DNA of 37,041 nucleotides, from NCBI GenBank assembly GCA_028708075.1, contig JAQVZS010000026.1, forward strand, positions 1 to 37,041, in the 5' to 3' direction. The stretch is from Massilibacteroides sp. (lineage in GTDB: Bacteria; Bacteroidota; Bacteroidia; Bacteroidales; Tannerellaceae). Within the stretch, counting starts at the first letter, position 1. Every line of letters starts with the position of its first letter. The translations under genes and the position numbers were made by a program. Of the stretch, positions 1 through 9,998 are shown piece after piece. Below the pieces are notes generated by a model. That model did no database searches. It saw nothing but the letters and a program-made list of their open reading frames with translations, and was not told where the DNA came from.

Positions 1-23
1 CTTTTTCCTTTGTTAAAAGGGTA

Positions 24-60
24 TAAAAAAAGTTCTGCCGGATCTTATCCGGCAGAACTT
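24..60 (-). terminator. Rho-independent terminator after groEL
   Basis: A perfect 14-bp stem (30-43 paired with 47-60, loop CTT) is followed on the minus strand by a run of U from the A-tract at 25-30. It lies 24 bases past the groEL stop and closes the groES-groEL operon. Confidence 0.9.
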
Positions 61-84
61 CATGTATAATAGAGGAAGAATATA

Positions 85-1728
<1,644 letters not shown>

Positions 1729-1752
1729 TTATACTTTTTATACGTTTGACAA

Positions 1753-2022
1753 TTAAATAATAGCTAAAATATCCGACTGACGCATGATCAGGTATTTTTC
1801 ACTTTCCAACTCGATTTCGGTTCCCGCGTATTTACCGTATAATACGCTGTCTCCCTTCTTGACTACCATTTCTTCATCTTTTGTACCATGTCCTACGGCA
1901 ACAACTTCCCCTTTTAAAGGTTTTTCTTTTGCTGAATCCGGAATAATAATTCCTCCAACTGTTTTTTCTTCTGCTGCAGCGGGCTTAATCAGCACTCTGT
2001 CTGCTAATGGTTTAATGTTCAT
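1753..2022 (-). CDS. groES: Co-chaperonin GroES (10 kDa)
   Basis: Heptameric lid of the GroEL chamber. It is 89 residues, close to the usual 90-97. The N-terminal beta-barrel strand [14 protein letters not shown], the mobile loop that contacts GroEL (about residues 17-33, with [14 protein letters not shown]) and the C-terminal strand are all present. It is the first gene of the groES-groEL operon. The 212-base gap upstream has no clear TAnnTTTG box but holds a sigma-54-like element and repeated TCTGACA sites (see findings). Confidence 0.97.
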   Translation of the reverse strand: MNIKPLADRVLIKPAAAEEKTVGGIIIPDSAKEKPLKGEVVAVGHGTKDEEMVVKKGDSVLYGKYAGTEIELESEKYLIMRQSDILAII

Positions 2023-2082
2023 TTCCTTGATATTTTAATTATTAATTTATAATTATTTGTTTTGTATTTACGCCATAGCACA

Positions 2083-2165
2083 TACGAATATTGTGCCAAA
2101 CGGGATAGAGTTAATCTTTCTGACAAATTAGCCTGTCTTCGGCAACGCATCTCTGACAGTTTGTC
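2083..2165 (-). promoter_or_regulatory. Candidate groES promoter and upstream sites
   Basis: On the minus strand TTGGCAC (2093-2099) resembles a sigma-54 -24 element; at the right spacing the -12 position reads TCGTA instead of TTGCW, so the match is partial. Further upstream the heptamer TCTGACA (plus-strand reading) occurs at 2119-2125 and 2152-2158, 33 bases (about three helical turns) apart. Each starts a GACA..TGTC inverted repeat (2122-2137 with an 8-base spacer, 2155-2165 with 3). This could be an alternative-sigma or activator-controlled stress promoter. It is inference from pattern only. Confidence 0.3.
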
Positions 2166-2176
2166 GCTTTTTTGTG

Positions 2177-2215
2177 AAAAAAAACGCTGTCAGTTCTTTC
2201 CGCCGACAGCGTTTT
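2177..2215 (-). terminator. Rho-independent terminator after hisS
   Basis: The stem AAAACGCTGTC (2181-2191) pairs perfectly with 2205-2215 around a 13-base loop. Reading the minus strand, the stem is followed by a U run from the A-tract at 2177-2184. It lies 20 bases past the hisS stop and separates hisS from groES. The plus-strand side also has a T run, so it may work both ways. Confidence 0.85.
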
Positions 2216-2234
2216 TTCTCTTTCCTTTTCCGAA

Positions 2235-3590
2235 TCAGAACCGTTCGATTAATTCTCCGATCGTGAGTAGTATTTGCTCTCCGGTTTGCATATTTTTCAG
2301 GTTGACTTTGTTTTCCGTTATTTCGTTTTCGCCGACAATAGCAACGTAGGGAATTTTTTTTGCGTCAGCGTAACTCATTTGTTTTTTCATTTTTGCGCTT
2401 TCCGGATAGAGTTCCGCACGTATACCAGCGGCACGGGTTTGTGCGACCAGGGGTAGCAGGTATTTCTCTTCTTTTTCTCCGAAGTTAACAAACAAGATTT
2501 GTGTGGCCTGTAGCGCGTTTTGGGGATACAGGTCTAATTGGTTAAGCACATCGAAAATCCGGTCTGCGCCGAACGAGATTCCTACGCCCGAGATTCCTGA
2601 CAGTCCGAACACTCCCGTCAGATTGTCATATCTTCCTCCGCCGGTAATGCTTCCTATCTGTACGTCGAGTGCTTTTACTTCGAAGATTGCGCCGGTATAA
2701 TAATTTAATCCGCGCGCCAGGGTCAGGTCGATTTCCAGTTCAGCTTGGATGGGAGTCGCCTCAATGCGCTTTAAGATAAACGCTAGTTCGTCTACGCCTT
2801 TCAATCCGGTTTCGGAAGCTGCCAGAACGGTCCTTAACTGTTCCAGTTTCTCTTCGTTCGACCCGGTTAACTGAATGATTGGTTGCAGTTTGCTGATGGC
2901 TTCGTCAGACAATCCTTTCTCGCGCAGTTCCGTATTGACGTTTTCCAATCCGATTTTATCTAACTTGTCGATGGCAACCGTTATGTCCACAATTTTGTCG
3001 ATTTCTCCGATTATTTCTGCGATGCCGGTGAGGATTTTCCGGTTGTTCATTTTGATCGAAACGTGGATATTGAATCGGTGAAAGACTTCGTTCATAATCT
3101 GGATCAGTTCGACCTCATTCAACAACGAATCGGAACCGATCACATCGGCGTCGCATTGGAAAAATTCGCGGTAACGTCCTTTCTGAGGACGGTCGGCGCG
3201 CCAGACAGGCTGTATCTGATAGCGTCTGAAAGGGAGCGTGATCTCGTTGCGGTGCTGTACCACGAACCGCGCGAAAGGAACAGTCAAGTCGTAGCGTAAT
3301 CCCTTTTCGCATGCTTTTGCTGCAAACTTTACGGCGTTTCGTTCCATTAGTTCTTCGTCGGTTATTCCCGAAAAACAGTCGCCCGAATTCAATATTTTGA
3401 ATAAAAGTTTATCACCTTCCTCTCCATATTTGCCCATCAATGTAGAAAGATTTTCCACCGCCGGCGTTTCGATTTGCTGGAATCCGTATAAATGGTATAC
3501 TTCGCGAATGGTATTGAATATATAATTCCGTTTCGCCATTTCTTCAGGCGAAAAGTCCCTCGTTCCTTTTGGAATTGATGGTTTCTGCAT
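2235..3590 (-). CDS. hisS: Histidyl-tRNA synthetase
   Basis: Class II aminoacyl-tRNA synthetase that charges tRNA-His. The 451 residues begin with the family opening [11 protein letters not shown]. Motif 1 lies near residues 40-60. A motif 2 region follows, with [13 protein letters not shown] and the arginine-rich [19 protein letters not shown]. The histidine-specific [15 protein letters not shown] is in the middle, and motif 3 ([15 protein letters not shown]) leads into the C-terminal anticodon-binding domain. The insert after motif 1 ([19 protein letters not shown]) makes it longer than the E. coli type and is typical of the eukaryote-like HisRS of Bacteroidetes. It is probably transcribed alone, between a -7 box at 3622-3629 and its own terminator. 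Confidence 0.97.
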   Translation of the reverse strand: MQKPSIPKGTRDFSPEEMAKRNYIFNTIREVYHLYGFQQIETPAVENLSTLMGKYGEEGDKLLFKILNSGDCFSGITDEELMERNAVKFAAKACEKGLRYDLTVPFARFVVQHRNEITLPFRRYQIQPVWRADRPQKGRYREFFQCDADVIGSDSLLNEVELIQIMNEVFHRFNIHVSIKMNNRKILTGIAEIIGEIDKIVDITVAIDKLDKIGLENVNTELREKGLSDEAISKLQPIIQLTGSNEEKLEQLRTVLAASETGLKGVDELAFILKRIEATPIQAELEIDLTLARGLNYYTGAIFEVKALDVQIGSITGGGRYDNLTGVFGLSGISGVGISFGADRIFDVLNQLDLYPQNALQATQILFVNFGEKEEKYLLPLVAQTRAAGIRAELYPESAKMKKQMSYADAKKIPYVAIVGENEITENKVNLKNMQTGEQILLTIGELIERF

Positions 3591-3621
3591 GATTATCTTT
3601 ACATTTAATAATTACGATGTG

Positions 3622-3629
3622 CAAAGTTA
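3622..3629 (-). promoter_or_regulatory. Bacteroidetes -7 box for hisS
   Basis: The minus strand reads TAACTTTG, matching TAnnTTTG, about 31 bases before the hisS ATG. No clear -33 TTTG is seen at the usual spacing, and the terminator of the preceding gene lies just upstream. Confidence 0.45.
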
Positions 3630-3641
3630 ATAAATCCGACG

Positions 3642-3679
3642 AAAAAAGCCTTCCGGAAAATTTGTATTCCGAAAGGCTT
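3642..3679 (-). terminator. Rho-independent terminator after the zinc peptidase gene
   Basis: The arms 3646-3658 and 3667-3679 form a 13-bp stem with one mismatch, followed on the minus strand by a U-rich run from GAAAAAA at 3641-3647. It lies about 30 bases past the stop of the membrane peptidase gene. Confidence 0.85.
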
Positions 3680-3707
3680 GTCGAACTTCTTTAAGTCAGG
3701 TTCGTTA

Positions 3708-4382
3708 TTAATCACGACGTCCCATATAAATCATGATATAATATAACAAGGTAGCTAGCGATCCCAATGCTGCGACAACATACGTGTATGCTGCCGAACG
3801 AAGGGCGTCTTCAGCTTTGTCATGTGTTGCGACATTGGTGATTCCCGCGCTGCTTAACCAAACTAAAGCGCGTTTACTCGCGTCTATCTCCACCGGAAGC
3901 GTTATGAAGCTGAACAAAGTGGTCGATGCGAACAGAATAATTCCGAACAACAGAAGTTGTGGGAACGTGTTGATCATCAACATACCTCCCAGAATAACCC
4001 ACATCATAATGTTGGACGAGAAACTGACAACCGGGACAAGCGCCGAGCGCATTTTTAGCGGCGCGTAAGCCGTTGCATGCTGAACAGCGTGCCCGCATTC
4101 GTGCGCTGCCACGGCAGCTGCAGCGATGCTGTTGCTGTAATAAACCGACTCGCTTAGATTGACCGTTTGGTTTGCCGGATTATAATGATCCGTCAAACGA
4201 CCGGGGATGGAAATGACTTTGACGTCATAGATTCCGTTTTCGTGCAACATTTTTTCTGCCACGTCTTTCCCCGTCATCCCATTCGGTAAAGGTATTTTGG
4301 AATACTTTTCAAATTTGTTCTTCAAGCGGTATGAAACCAGCCAACTTAACAGGGCAAAACCAATAAATATAATCCAATACAT
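3708..4382 (-). CDS. Membrane zinc metallopeptidase, YugP/Zn_peptidase_2 family
   Basis: Predicted inner-membrane metallopeptidase. The 224 residues open with a transmembrane segment (about 1-18). A soluble stretch follows, with PGRLTDHYNPANQTVNLSESVY, and then the HExxH zinc motif at H94-E95-x-x-H98 in AAHECGHAVQH. Two or three further hydrophobic segments follow (about 112-165 and near the C terminus). Length and motif order fit the YugP family, whose substrates are not well known. It lies 65 bases downstream of purA on the same strand without an obvious terminator between them, so it is probably read from the fur-purA transcript. The assignment rests on the motif and the overall layout. 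Confidence 0.88.
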   Translation of the reverse strand: MYWIIFIGFALLSWLVSYRLKNKFEKYSKIPLPNGMTGKDVAEKMLHENGIYDVKVISIPGRLTDHYNPANQTVNLSESVYYSNSIAAAAVAAHECGHAVQHATAYAPLKMRSALVPVVSFSSNIMMWVILGGMLMINTFPQLLLFGIILFASTTLFSFITLPVEIDASKRALVWLSSAGITNVATHDKAEDALRSAAYTYVVAALGSLATLLYYIMIYMGRRD

Positions 4383-4447
4383 ACTTTTTACTTTAATAGA
4401 CTAATGAATACTACACTGAACGATTGACAAAAACTTTGCCAAAAGCG

Positions 4448-5719
4448 TCAGTCCTCCGTATATCGGATAATTGTTTGCTCTCTGTCCGGTCCTACTGACA
4501 CGATTTTGATGGGAACGCCCAGTTCCTCTTCCAAAAATGTCAGGTACGCGTTGAATTCTTCCGGGAATTCGTCTTCGCTTTGCATTTTTGTCATATTTGT
4601 GTTCCAACCTGGAAGTTCCACATAGACTGGTTCGATGCTTTCGCCAATTTCATACGGGAATTCCGTCACTTCTTCTCCGTCTATACGGTAGGATACACAA
4701 GCTTTGATGCTTTCGAACGTGTCGAGCACATCGCTTTTCATCATAATCAGTTGACTGACGCCGTTAATCATGATGGCGTATTTCAGTGCTACTAAGTCGA
4801 TCCACCCACAACGCCTTTTCCGTCCGGTGACCGAACCAAACTCATGACCGAGCTGGCAGATTTGTTCGCCCGTTTCGTCGAAAAGTTCAGTAGGGAAGGG
4901 TCCGCTGCCGACGCGGGTACAATAGGCTTTGAAGATCCCGAATACTTCACCGATATTCCGGGGCGATACGCCCAGTCCGGTGCAACAGCCTGCACAAATC
5001 GTATTGGAAGAGGTGACAAACGGATAAGAACCGAAATCGATGTCCAGCATAGTTCCCTGAGCTCCTTCCGCCAGTACCGATTTTTCTTCTTTTAGAAAAC
5101 GGTTAATCACATGTTCGCTATCGATTAGCTTAAAACGTTTCAGGTAATCGAGCGCTGCTAACCATTCTTTTTCCAGTTCTGTGATGTCGTAGGTATAATT
5201 CAACGCCGCTAGAATTGCCTCGTGTTTCGCTTTAGCGGCTACGTATCTTTCTTCGAAATTATGTAGCAGATCGCCGACGCGAAGTCCGTTGCGGCTGACT
5301 TTGTCTGTATATGCAGGGCCGATACCCTTGCCGGTCGTCCCTATTTTTCCTGCGCCTTTCGAAGCCTCATATGCCATGTCTAAAACGCGGTGGGTAGGCA
5401 GGATCAAATGTGCCTTTTTAGAGATAAACAACTGTTTGGTCAGGTCGTGCCCGCTGGCGGCGAGCGCTTCCGCTTCCTGCCGGAACAACAGCGGATCGAG
5501 AACGACTCCGTTTCCGATTACATTGACCTTTCCACCCTGAAATATCCCCGAAGGAATAGAACGTAAAATATATTTTTCTCCATGGAACTCGAGTGTATGC
5601 CCCGCATTTGGGCCTCCCTGAAAACGAGCGACCACATCATATTTAGGGGTCAACACATCGACTACTTTGCCTTTGCCTTCGTCTCCCCATTGTAATCCCA
5701 ATAAAACGTCTACTTTCAT
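4448..5719 (-). CDS. purA: Adenylosuccinate synthetase
   Basis: Cytoplasmic enzyme of purine synthesis that joins IMP and aspartate using GTP to give adenylosuccinate, the first step toward AMP. The 423 residues match the family length. The P-loop GDEGKGK is at residues 12-18, followed by FQGGPNAGHT with the catalytic histidine. Further on are the IMP-binding stretch GTTGKGIGPAYTDK and the signature EGAQGTMLDIDFGSYPFVTSSNT, and the C-terminal half carries the TGRKRRCGW loop. Its ATG overlaps the stop of the upstream Fur-family gene as ATGA, which implies translational coupling. Confidence 0.97.
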   Translation of the reverse strand: MKVDVLLGLQWGDEGKGKVVDVLTPKYDVVARFQGGPNAGHTLEFHGEKYILRSIPSGIFQGGKVNVIGNGVVLDPLLFRQEAEALAASGHDLTKQLFISKKAHLILPTHRVLDMAYEASKGAGKIGTTGKGIGPAYTDKVSRNGLRVGDLLHNFEERYVAAKAKHEAILAALNYTYDITELEKEWLAALDYLKRFKLIDSEHVINRFLKEEKSVLAEGAQGTMLDIDFGSYPFVTSSNTICAGCCTGLGVSPRNIGEVFGIFKAYCTRVGSGPFPTELFDETGEQICQLGHEFGSVTGRKRRCGWIDLVALKYAIMINGVSQLIMMKSDVLDTFESIKACVSYRIDGEEVTEFPYEIGESIEPVYVELPGWNTNMTKMQSEDEFPEEFNAYLTFLEEELGVPIKIVSVGPDREQTIIRYTED

Positions 5720-6195
5720 TGTTTTGTATTGTTTTTATTATTGTTCTTTTGAATTCTGTATTTACACTTGCTGCATATCCCGTAGATGTAAAGCGTGTGA
5801 AACATCGGTGTGAACCGACTAATTTTCAAATTTTTTATATCCTTTTTTAAGGACATATCCCGAATTTCACGGACGGTTCCGCATATGGAACAAATCAAGT
5901 GTGAATGTGTTTCCGCCAAAGCCTTCAATTCGTATTGTATCGACTTGGCTGTAAATTGATGTTTCACGATTAGATCTGCGGCCAGCAAAATCTCCAAGGT
6001 GTTGTATAAAGTCGCCTTGCTGACGTGATAATTCATCTTGTCCAAACTTTCATGTAACATGCAGATATCAAAATGAGAAGGAAACAGGCAGATTTGTTCC
6101 AGAATAGCATACCGTTCGTCTGTCTTTCGCAGTTTTTGCTGCGTAAGATATTCGGTCAATACTAGTTTTGCTTCCGCACAATATTTATTATCCAT
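5716..6195 (-). CDS. Fur-family transcriptional regulator
   Basis: Metal-dependent repressor of the Fur/PerR/Zur superfamily, 159 residues. The N-terminal winged helix includes HVSKATLYNTLEILLAADLI, the recognition-helix region. The C-terminal dimerisation domain has HSHLICSIC and a second pair, CSKC, giving the two CxxC structural zinc sites. I place the start at ATG 6195 because a strong purine-rich GAGGGGG (6202-6208) sits about 6 bases before it; an in-frame TTG at 6210 lies inside that ribosome site and is less likely. Whether it senses iron, zinc or peroxide cannot be told. It overlaps purA by four bases, so it is the first gene of a fur-purA-peptidase unit. Confidence 0.92.
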   Translation of the reverse strand: MDNKYCAEAKLVLTEYLTQQKLRKTDERYAILEQICLFPSHFDICMLHESLDKMNYHVSKATLYNTLEILLAADLIVKHQFTAKSIQYELKALAETHSHLICSICGTVREIRDMSLKKDIKNLKISRFTPMFHTLYIYGICSKCKYRIQKNNNKNNTKQ

Positions 6196-6223
6196 CTGAT
6201 TCCCCCTCAAACGTCTGATTTTA

Positions 6224-6253
6224 CAAAAGTAATTTATTTCTTTTTAACGCAAA
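6224..6253 (-). promoter_or_regulatory. Promoter of the fur-purA unit
   Basis: On the minus strand TACTTTTG (6224-6231) matches TAnnTTTG, and TTTG (6250-6253) lies 18 bases upstream, close to the 19-21 expected of Bacteroidetes -33/-7 promoters. It falls in the 61-base gap before fur, so the unit can be expressed apart from the genes before it. Confidence 0.5.
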
Positions 6254-6256
6254 ACG

Positions 6257-6913
6257 CTAATTGTAATAATCAAATTCAAACTTCAGATCGTTGTAGAATT
6301 CTTTTCTCTCTTTCGACTCCGAGTCTCGGTACGCTTCGATCAATGCCAGGATAGTTTGCGAGTCGAGCCGACTCCGTCGTCCGAACCGTTTTAATGCCAA
6401 TAAGGCGGCGCGTTGAGCACGCGAAATGCCTTTGTCGAGTACTTGTTTTGCCGTCTGCAACAATTTTTGCGGATCGGACGCTTCATCCCCTCGCGTATAC
6501 AGGCGGGCATAAAGCAGAAATCCACAGACTTGCACATATTCCTTTTTATCGCTAATCCACCGTTCCGCGGACTTTTCGGCGAAAGGTGTGTACTGCATAA
6601 GATTGGCGCAAAACTGTTCCGCGATCTCTTGATGACAGATCATCTCCGCCCAACGGTCGGCTTCTGCTTCCGTTAATGCTTCGTGAGGATAAAGCAATGT
6701 CGCAAGAATTTTATGCTCGCGCACATCCTGTTCCCACAGCCAGGCAGCTAACTGCACGTTCGGTGTATAACTCTCAGCAATGGATTTTAGGTCGGAAAGC
6801 GAAGCTCCGAAATTCAGTTTGTATCGGACGCCTTTTTCACGCATGCTCGTGGAAACGATGCCGTTCATGGCTTGCCGCAAACGGACACGTATATCTCTGA
6901 TCATCTCCTCCAT
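6257..6913 (-). CDS. DNA alkylation repair protein, AlkD-like
   Basis: Probable HEAT-like-repeat DNA glycosylase of the AlkD/AlkC superfamily, which removes alkylated purines. The 218-residue all-helical protein has the family-like stretches YKLNFGASLSDLKSIAESY near residue 31 and LAAWLWEQDVREHKILATLL near residue 55, followed by repeating amphipathic helices to the C terminus. Length agrees with AlkD proteins of about 220-240. The catalytic Asp and Arg known from Bacillus AlkD could not be placed without an alignment, so activity is not proven. The ATG lies 3 bases after the DPP III stop, so both are read as one message; a functional link between them is not obvious. Confidence 0.72.
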   Translation of the reverse strand: MEEMIRDIRVRLRQAMNGIVSTSMREKGVRYKLNFGASLSDLKSIAESYTPNVQLAAWLWEQDVREHKILATLLYPHEALTEAEADRWAEMICHQEIAEQFCANLMQYTPFAEKSAERWISDKKEYVQVCGFLLYARLYTRGDEASDPQKLLQTAKQVLDKGISRAQRAALLALKRFGRRSRLDSQTILALIEAYRDSESKERKEFYNDLKFEFDYYN

Positions 6914-6916
6914 GCT

Positions 6917-8971
6917 TTAATTGTTGTAGGTCGGTAGGAAAGAATAAGTTTTGCTGTAACGAAGCATTTGGTTGGCATACCCTTCCGAATAATCGAGCGT
7001 TATATCGACCACTTCTCCCTTTTCATTTTTGACTTCACGCATGACCGGGTTCACGAAACCTTTGTAAGGTGCCAGATCCAGTTTGGCATATCTTTCCAGA
7101 ACTTCCCGGTGCAACACCTGATCCACTTTGACTGCATACGTTTCAACTAGTTTTTTCCCGGCGTCCAGATCCCCTTCGCTTTTGATCCGTTGCACTTCCT
7201 TCAGCAATTCGCCGAACAGGCGACGTAATTTTTCATAATCGTTAATTACGACATATGTTTTACCGTCGTGTTGTTTCAACTCGACTATTTTTTCCGCTTT
7301 CCCTTTTTCGAAGACCCAGCGCGCGATGAGTTGGCGGTTGCGCATATGCGCTTCCTCGATGTTCTTTCCAAGTTCTATCCGTACTAACTGTGTCTGCAGT
7401 CCGTTCATCATGAATTTGTAATATTCCGCTTTGTAGGCTTCGGCATCTGGCAAAAGGCCCAGCTCCACCAGCTTCGTGTCGGCGATATAATAAAGCCCGA
7501 ACAAATCCGCCCTTGCTTCTTCTAGCGTAGATGCGTACGCCTTCAGTGCGTCCGGTTCCACCCCGGGTAGCGTGATTCCTGAACCATGTCCCAAGCATTC
7601 GTGCAAGTCCGTATGCAGATTATCCGTCGTAAAGCCGTATGTTTTCAGCAATTCTCGTTCCGCATCGCTCCAGACAAATTCTTCGCTGAACCCATTTCCT
7701 TGCGAAGCTTTGTCGTAAGCTTCCGTAATGTTCTCGATAGTTACCGATTTCGATCCGTGATCTTTGCGAATCCAGTCCGCGTTTGGTAAATTAATGCCGA
7801 TCGGCGTTGAGGGATAACAATCTCCGCCCAACATCGTAACTGTGATGACTTTGGCGCTTACACCCTTGACCTCTTTTTTTCGGAAGCGATTATCGATTGG
7901 AGAATGATCTTCGAACCATTGTGCGTTATCGCTGATGATTTTCGTTCGTTTTGTGGCTTCTTTATTGATGAAGTTGACCGTCGACTCCCAACTCGCCTTC
8001 ATGCCCAACGGATCCCCGTAAGTTTCTGTGAACCCGTTGACGAAATCCACGTCCGAGTTCGTATCCTCCACCCAAAGCACCGCATAAGTGTCGAACGTCC
8101 GTAAATCGCCGGTTCGGTAATAATCTATTAAAGATTCAATAACCGCTTTCTGTTTATCGTTCTCCACGAAGGGAACTGCTTTTTCCAGTTCAGCGACGAT
8201 TCGTTCGATCGCTTCTGTGTACAGGCCGCCAACTTTCCAGACTTTCTCTTTAATGACTCCGTCCTCTTTTACTAAGCGGCTATTCAATCCATACGATATC
8301 GGGGTACTGTCGTTTGGGTCTTTCATGCCCGTGTAGAAATCTTCCACCTCCTTTTGCGTCAGGTCACCGGCGTAATAATGATTCGCCGAAGCACGGATGA
8401 GGTCTTCGTCTCCGCTTTGTACTGTCCGCTTCGGAAGCACTTCCGGATCAAAGATGACTGGCGTTATTTCTTTCAGAAAATCGTCGACTGTCTGTTCTGC
8501 AAGAAACGAAACCGCTTCGGACGGCAAAGCCTTCACGCACGCGACAAAAAATGCCGGCGTAAACTCCGGTTTGAACTTGTCTTCTGCGTAATGATGATGG
8601 ATTCCATTGGAGAACCAGACCCGTTTCAGATACGTTTCCAATGCTTTGAACTCCGCTGCACTGCGATCGCCCTTGTAATGAGTGTAAATTGCTTCCATTG
8701 TTCGCCGTATCGCCAGGTTATATCGGCAATTTTGGTCGAACAAGATATCACGTCCCATCAGTGCCGCTTCCGACAAATGATATAATAATTGTTTCTGTTT
8801 CAACGTTAAAGCATTGAATCCTGGTACCTGATAGCGCAAGATTTGCAGATCGGCAAATCGGTCGACTGCGTATTCAAATCCGTTTTCTTTTGTCTCTTCT
8901 TTTTCTTTCCGGCCTGAGCAGGAAGCCACGGTCATACTTAGTCCTAACATAAATAAGATTGTTTTTTTCAT
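6917..8971 (-). CDS. Dipeptidyl peptidase III, lipoprotein (peptidase family M49)
   Basis: Zinc exopeptidase that removes dipeptides from the N terminus of short peptides. The 684 residues begin with a lipoprotein signal: a hydrophobic segment, then VASC with the acceptor cysteine at C18, so it is predicted to be membrane-anchored outside the cytoplasm. The M49 zinc motif is H457-ECLG-H462, and the second motif EEARAD (484-489) supplies the glutamate ligand, probably E485. The HECLGH form, with Cys where animal enzymes have Leu, is known from Bacteroides thetaiotaomicron DPP III. Length fits the bacterial group. It heads an operon with the AlkD-like gene. Confidence 0.95.
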   Translation of the reverse strand: MKKTILFMLGLSMTVASCSGRKEKEETKENGFEYAVDRFADLQILRYQVPGFNALTLKQKQLLYHLSEAALMGRDILFDQNCRYNLAIRRTMEAIYTHYKGDRSAAEFKALETYLKRVWFSNGIHHHYAEDKFKPEFTPAFFVACVKALPSEAVSFLAEQTVDDFLKEITPVIFDPEVLPKRTVQSGDEDLIRASANHYYAGDLTQKEVEDFYTGMKDPNDSTPISYGLNSRLVKEDGVIKEKVWKVGGLYTEAIERIVAELEKAVPFVENDKQKAVIESLIDYYRTGDLRTFDTYAVLWVEDTNSDVDFVNGFTETYGDPLGMKASWESTVNFINKEATKRTKIISDNAQWFEDHSPIDNRFRKKEVKGVSAKVITVTMLGGDCYPSTPIGINLPNADWIRKDHGSKSVTIENITEAYDKASQGNGFSEEFVWSDAERELLKTYGFTTDNLHTDLHECLGHGSGITLPGVEPDALKAYASTLEEARADLFGLYYIADTKLVELGLLPDAEAYKAEYYKFMMNGLQTQLVRIELGKNIEEAHMRNRQLIARWVFEKGKAEKIVELKQHDGKTYVVINDYEKLRRLFGELLKEVQRIKSEGDLDAGKKLVETYAVKVDQVLHREVLERYAKLDLAPYKGFVNPVMREVKNEKGEVVDITLDYSEGYANQMLRYSKTYSFLPTYNN

Positions 8972-9001
8972 TTATCCGAAATATTAAATTGAGGATATGG
9001 G

Positions 9002-9009
9002 CAAAGGTA
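9002..9009 (-). promoter_or_regulatory. Bacteroidetes -7 box for the DPP III operon
   Basis: The minus strand reads TACCTTTG, a full match to TAnnTTTG, about 30 bases before the ATG at 8971. The identical octamer precedes argS. No -33 element is seen at standard spacing. Confidence 0.5.
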
Positions 9010-9180
9010 ACGAATATATATATACCGGATGAATACAAACGCTTTCAAAAAAACGATACCGCTGTTTATTTTATTGAAACAGCCCTACCCAATATTACGC
9101 ACGACAATTACGGAGGAAGTTACTGACTGGCGAGTTTTGCCTTTTATACTTTGCAGTGAACAAAACGGAGAAACCTTTAA

Positions 9181-9200
9181 AATCACCAGAAAAGGTGATT
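9181..9200. repeat. Inverted repeat AATCACC/GGTGATT
   Basis: Seven-base arms (9181-9187 and 9194-9200) are separated by AGAAAA. In RNA they form a compact hairpin, and in DNA they could be an operator. There is no U run after it, so it is not a usual terminator. Its role is unknown. Confidence 0.45.
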
Positions 9201-9263
9201 GTTTAAGTCTGAAAATACCTATAAGTTGGGATTGCCGGTAGATGGGTGATCCTGTTTCTTTGT

Positions 9264-9282
9264 AGCGTTTTAAAAGAACGCT
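9264..9282 (+). promoter_or_regulatory. Probable TetR operator
   Basis: AGCGTT (9264-9269) and AACGCT (9277-9282) form perfect arms around a 7-base spacer, ending 12 bases before the tetR ATG. A 19-base palindrome at this place is what an autoregulated TetR repressor gene usually has. A one-mismatch -7 box (TTTCTTTG, 9255-9262) lies just upstream, so bound protein would cover the transcription start. Confidence 0.5.
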
Positions 9283-9294
9283 GTTCGTTATTTT

Positions 9295-9915
9295 ATGCGC
9301 ATACTGAAAAATCATATTTACGAATCGATATTATTGACCGCCCGGAAGGAATTTCTTTCGGCGGGATTTAAAGATGCTTCTATGCGCGCCATCGCGCAGG
9401 GAGCAAATGTTGGATTGAGTAATATCTACAATTATTTCAGAAACAAAGACGATATTTTTCGGGCGATTGTACAGCCGGCGTTGGACGATATTTACGCGTA
9501 TATCGACCGTCAGCACAGCGAAGAGAATACTGACCTGGAACGATTTTCCACGATTTATTATCAAGAAGAAGCTGTCGAATCGTATATTCGGCTGATCGAT
9601 TGTTACCGTGAGGAATTGTATCTGTTATTTTTTCAGTCCGAGGGATCGTCTATCAAAAATTTTAGGGAAACATTTACCGACTATTTGACCGATGTTAATA
9701 TTTCGTATCAGCAAATCGTCAAAAAACATTATCCCGCCAGCAAAGAAGTGTCGCTTTTTTTTATGCATACTCTGTCGGCTTGGATGGTCAGTATTTTGAG
9801 TGAAATAATCCGGCACAGGATCAGTAGGCGTAGGATGAGGGAATTTTTTAGAGAGTATTTCAGGTTCGAATTTGCCGGATGGCAGGAACTAATAGAAGTA
9901 GAAAGGAAGACCTAA
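9295..9915 (+). CDS. TetR/AcrR-family transcriptional regulator
   Basis: One-component repressor of 206 residues. The N-terminal three-helix DNA-binding domain (about 8-55) has the classical pattern: ILLTARKEFLSAGFKDASM, then the helix-turn-helix IAQGANVGLSNIYNYFRNKDD. The remaining 150 residues are the helical ligand-binding and dimerisation domain, which shows no recognisable ligand signature. It sits directly upstream of and co-oriented with the two ABC half-transporters, so it most likely controls them and itself through the palindrome at 9264-9282. The inducing molecule, perhaps a transported substrate, is unknown. Confidence 0.92.
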   Translation: MRILKNHIYESILLTARKEFLSAGFKDASMRAIAQGANVGLSNIYNYFRNKDDIFRAIVQPALDDIYAYIDRQHSEENTDLERFSTIYYQEEAVESYIRLIDCYREELYLLFFQSEGSSIKNFRETFTDYLTDVNISYQQIVKKHYPASKEVSLFFMHTLSAWMVSILSEIIRHRISRRRMREFFREYFRFEFAGWQELIEVERKT

Positions 9916-9998
9916 AAAGTTTTCCTTTTTTTATGAACAAAAACAAACAATGTTCGCTATTGAGCGGAATAAACAATCCTAATTTTCAAATTTATATT

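Larger units (their letters stand above)
8972..9294. other. Intergenic region between divergent DPP III and tetR genes
   Basis: This 323-base stretch has no convincing gene; the two short open frames in it look random in composition and lack a recognisable start context. It holds a -7 box for the DPP III gene (9002-9009), an inverted repeat at 9181-9200 and a palindrome just before tetR at 9264-9282. The middle part, about 9040-9180, shows nothing I can name. Confidence 0.6.

Noticed and set aside
6196-6210. A TTG start of the Fur-family gene five codons earlier.
   Set aside because: That TTG lies inside the purine-rich ribosome site of the ATG at 6195, so it would destroy its own translation signal.
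9029-9241. A 70-codon open frame on the plus strand (and a 76-codon one opposite) in the DPP III-tetR gap.
   Set aside because: No recognisable domain, no start context and overlap with each other and with regulatory elements; most likely chance.
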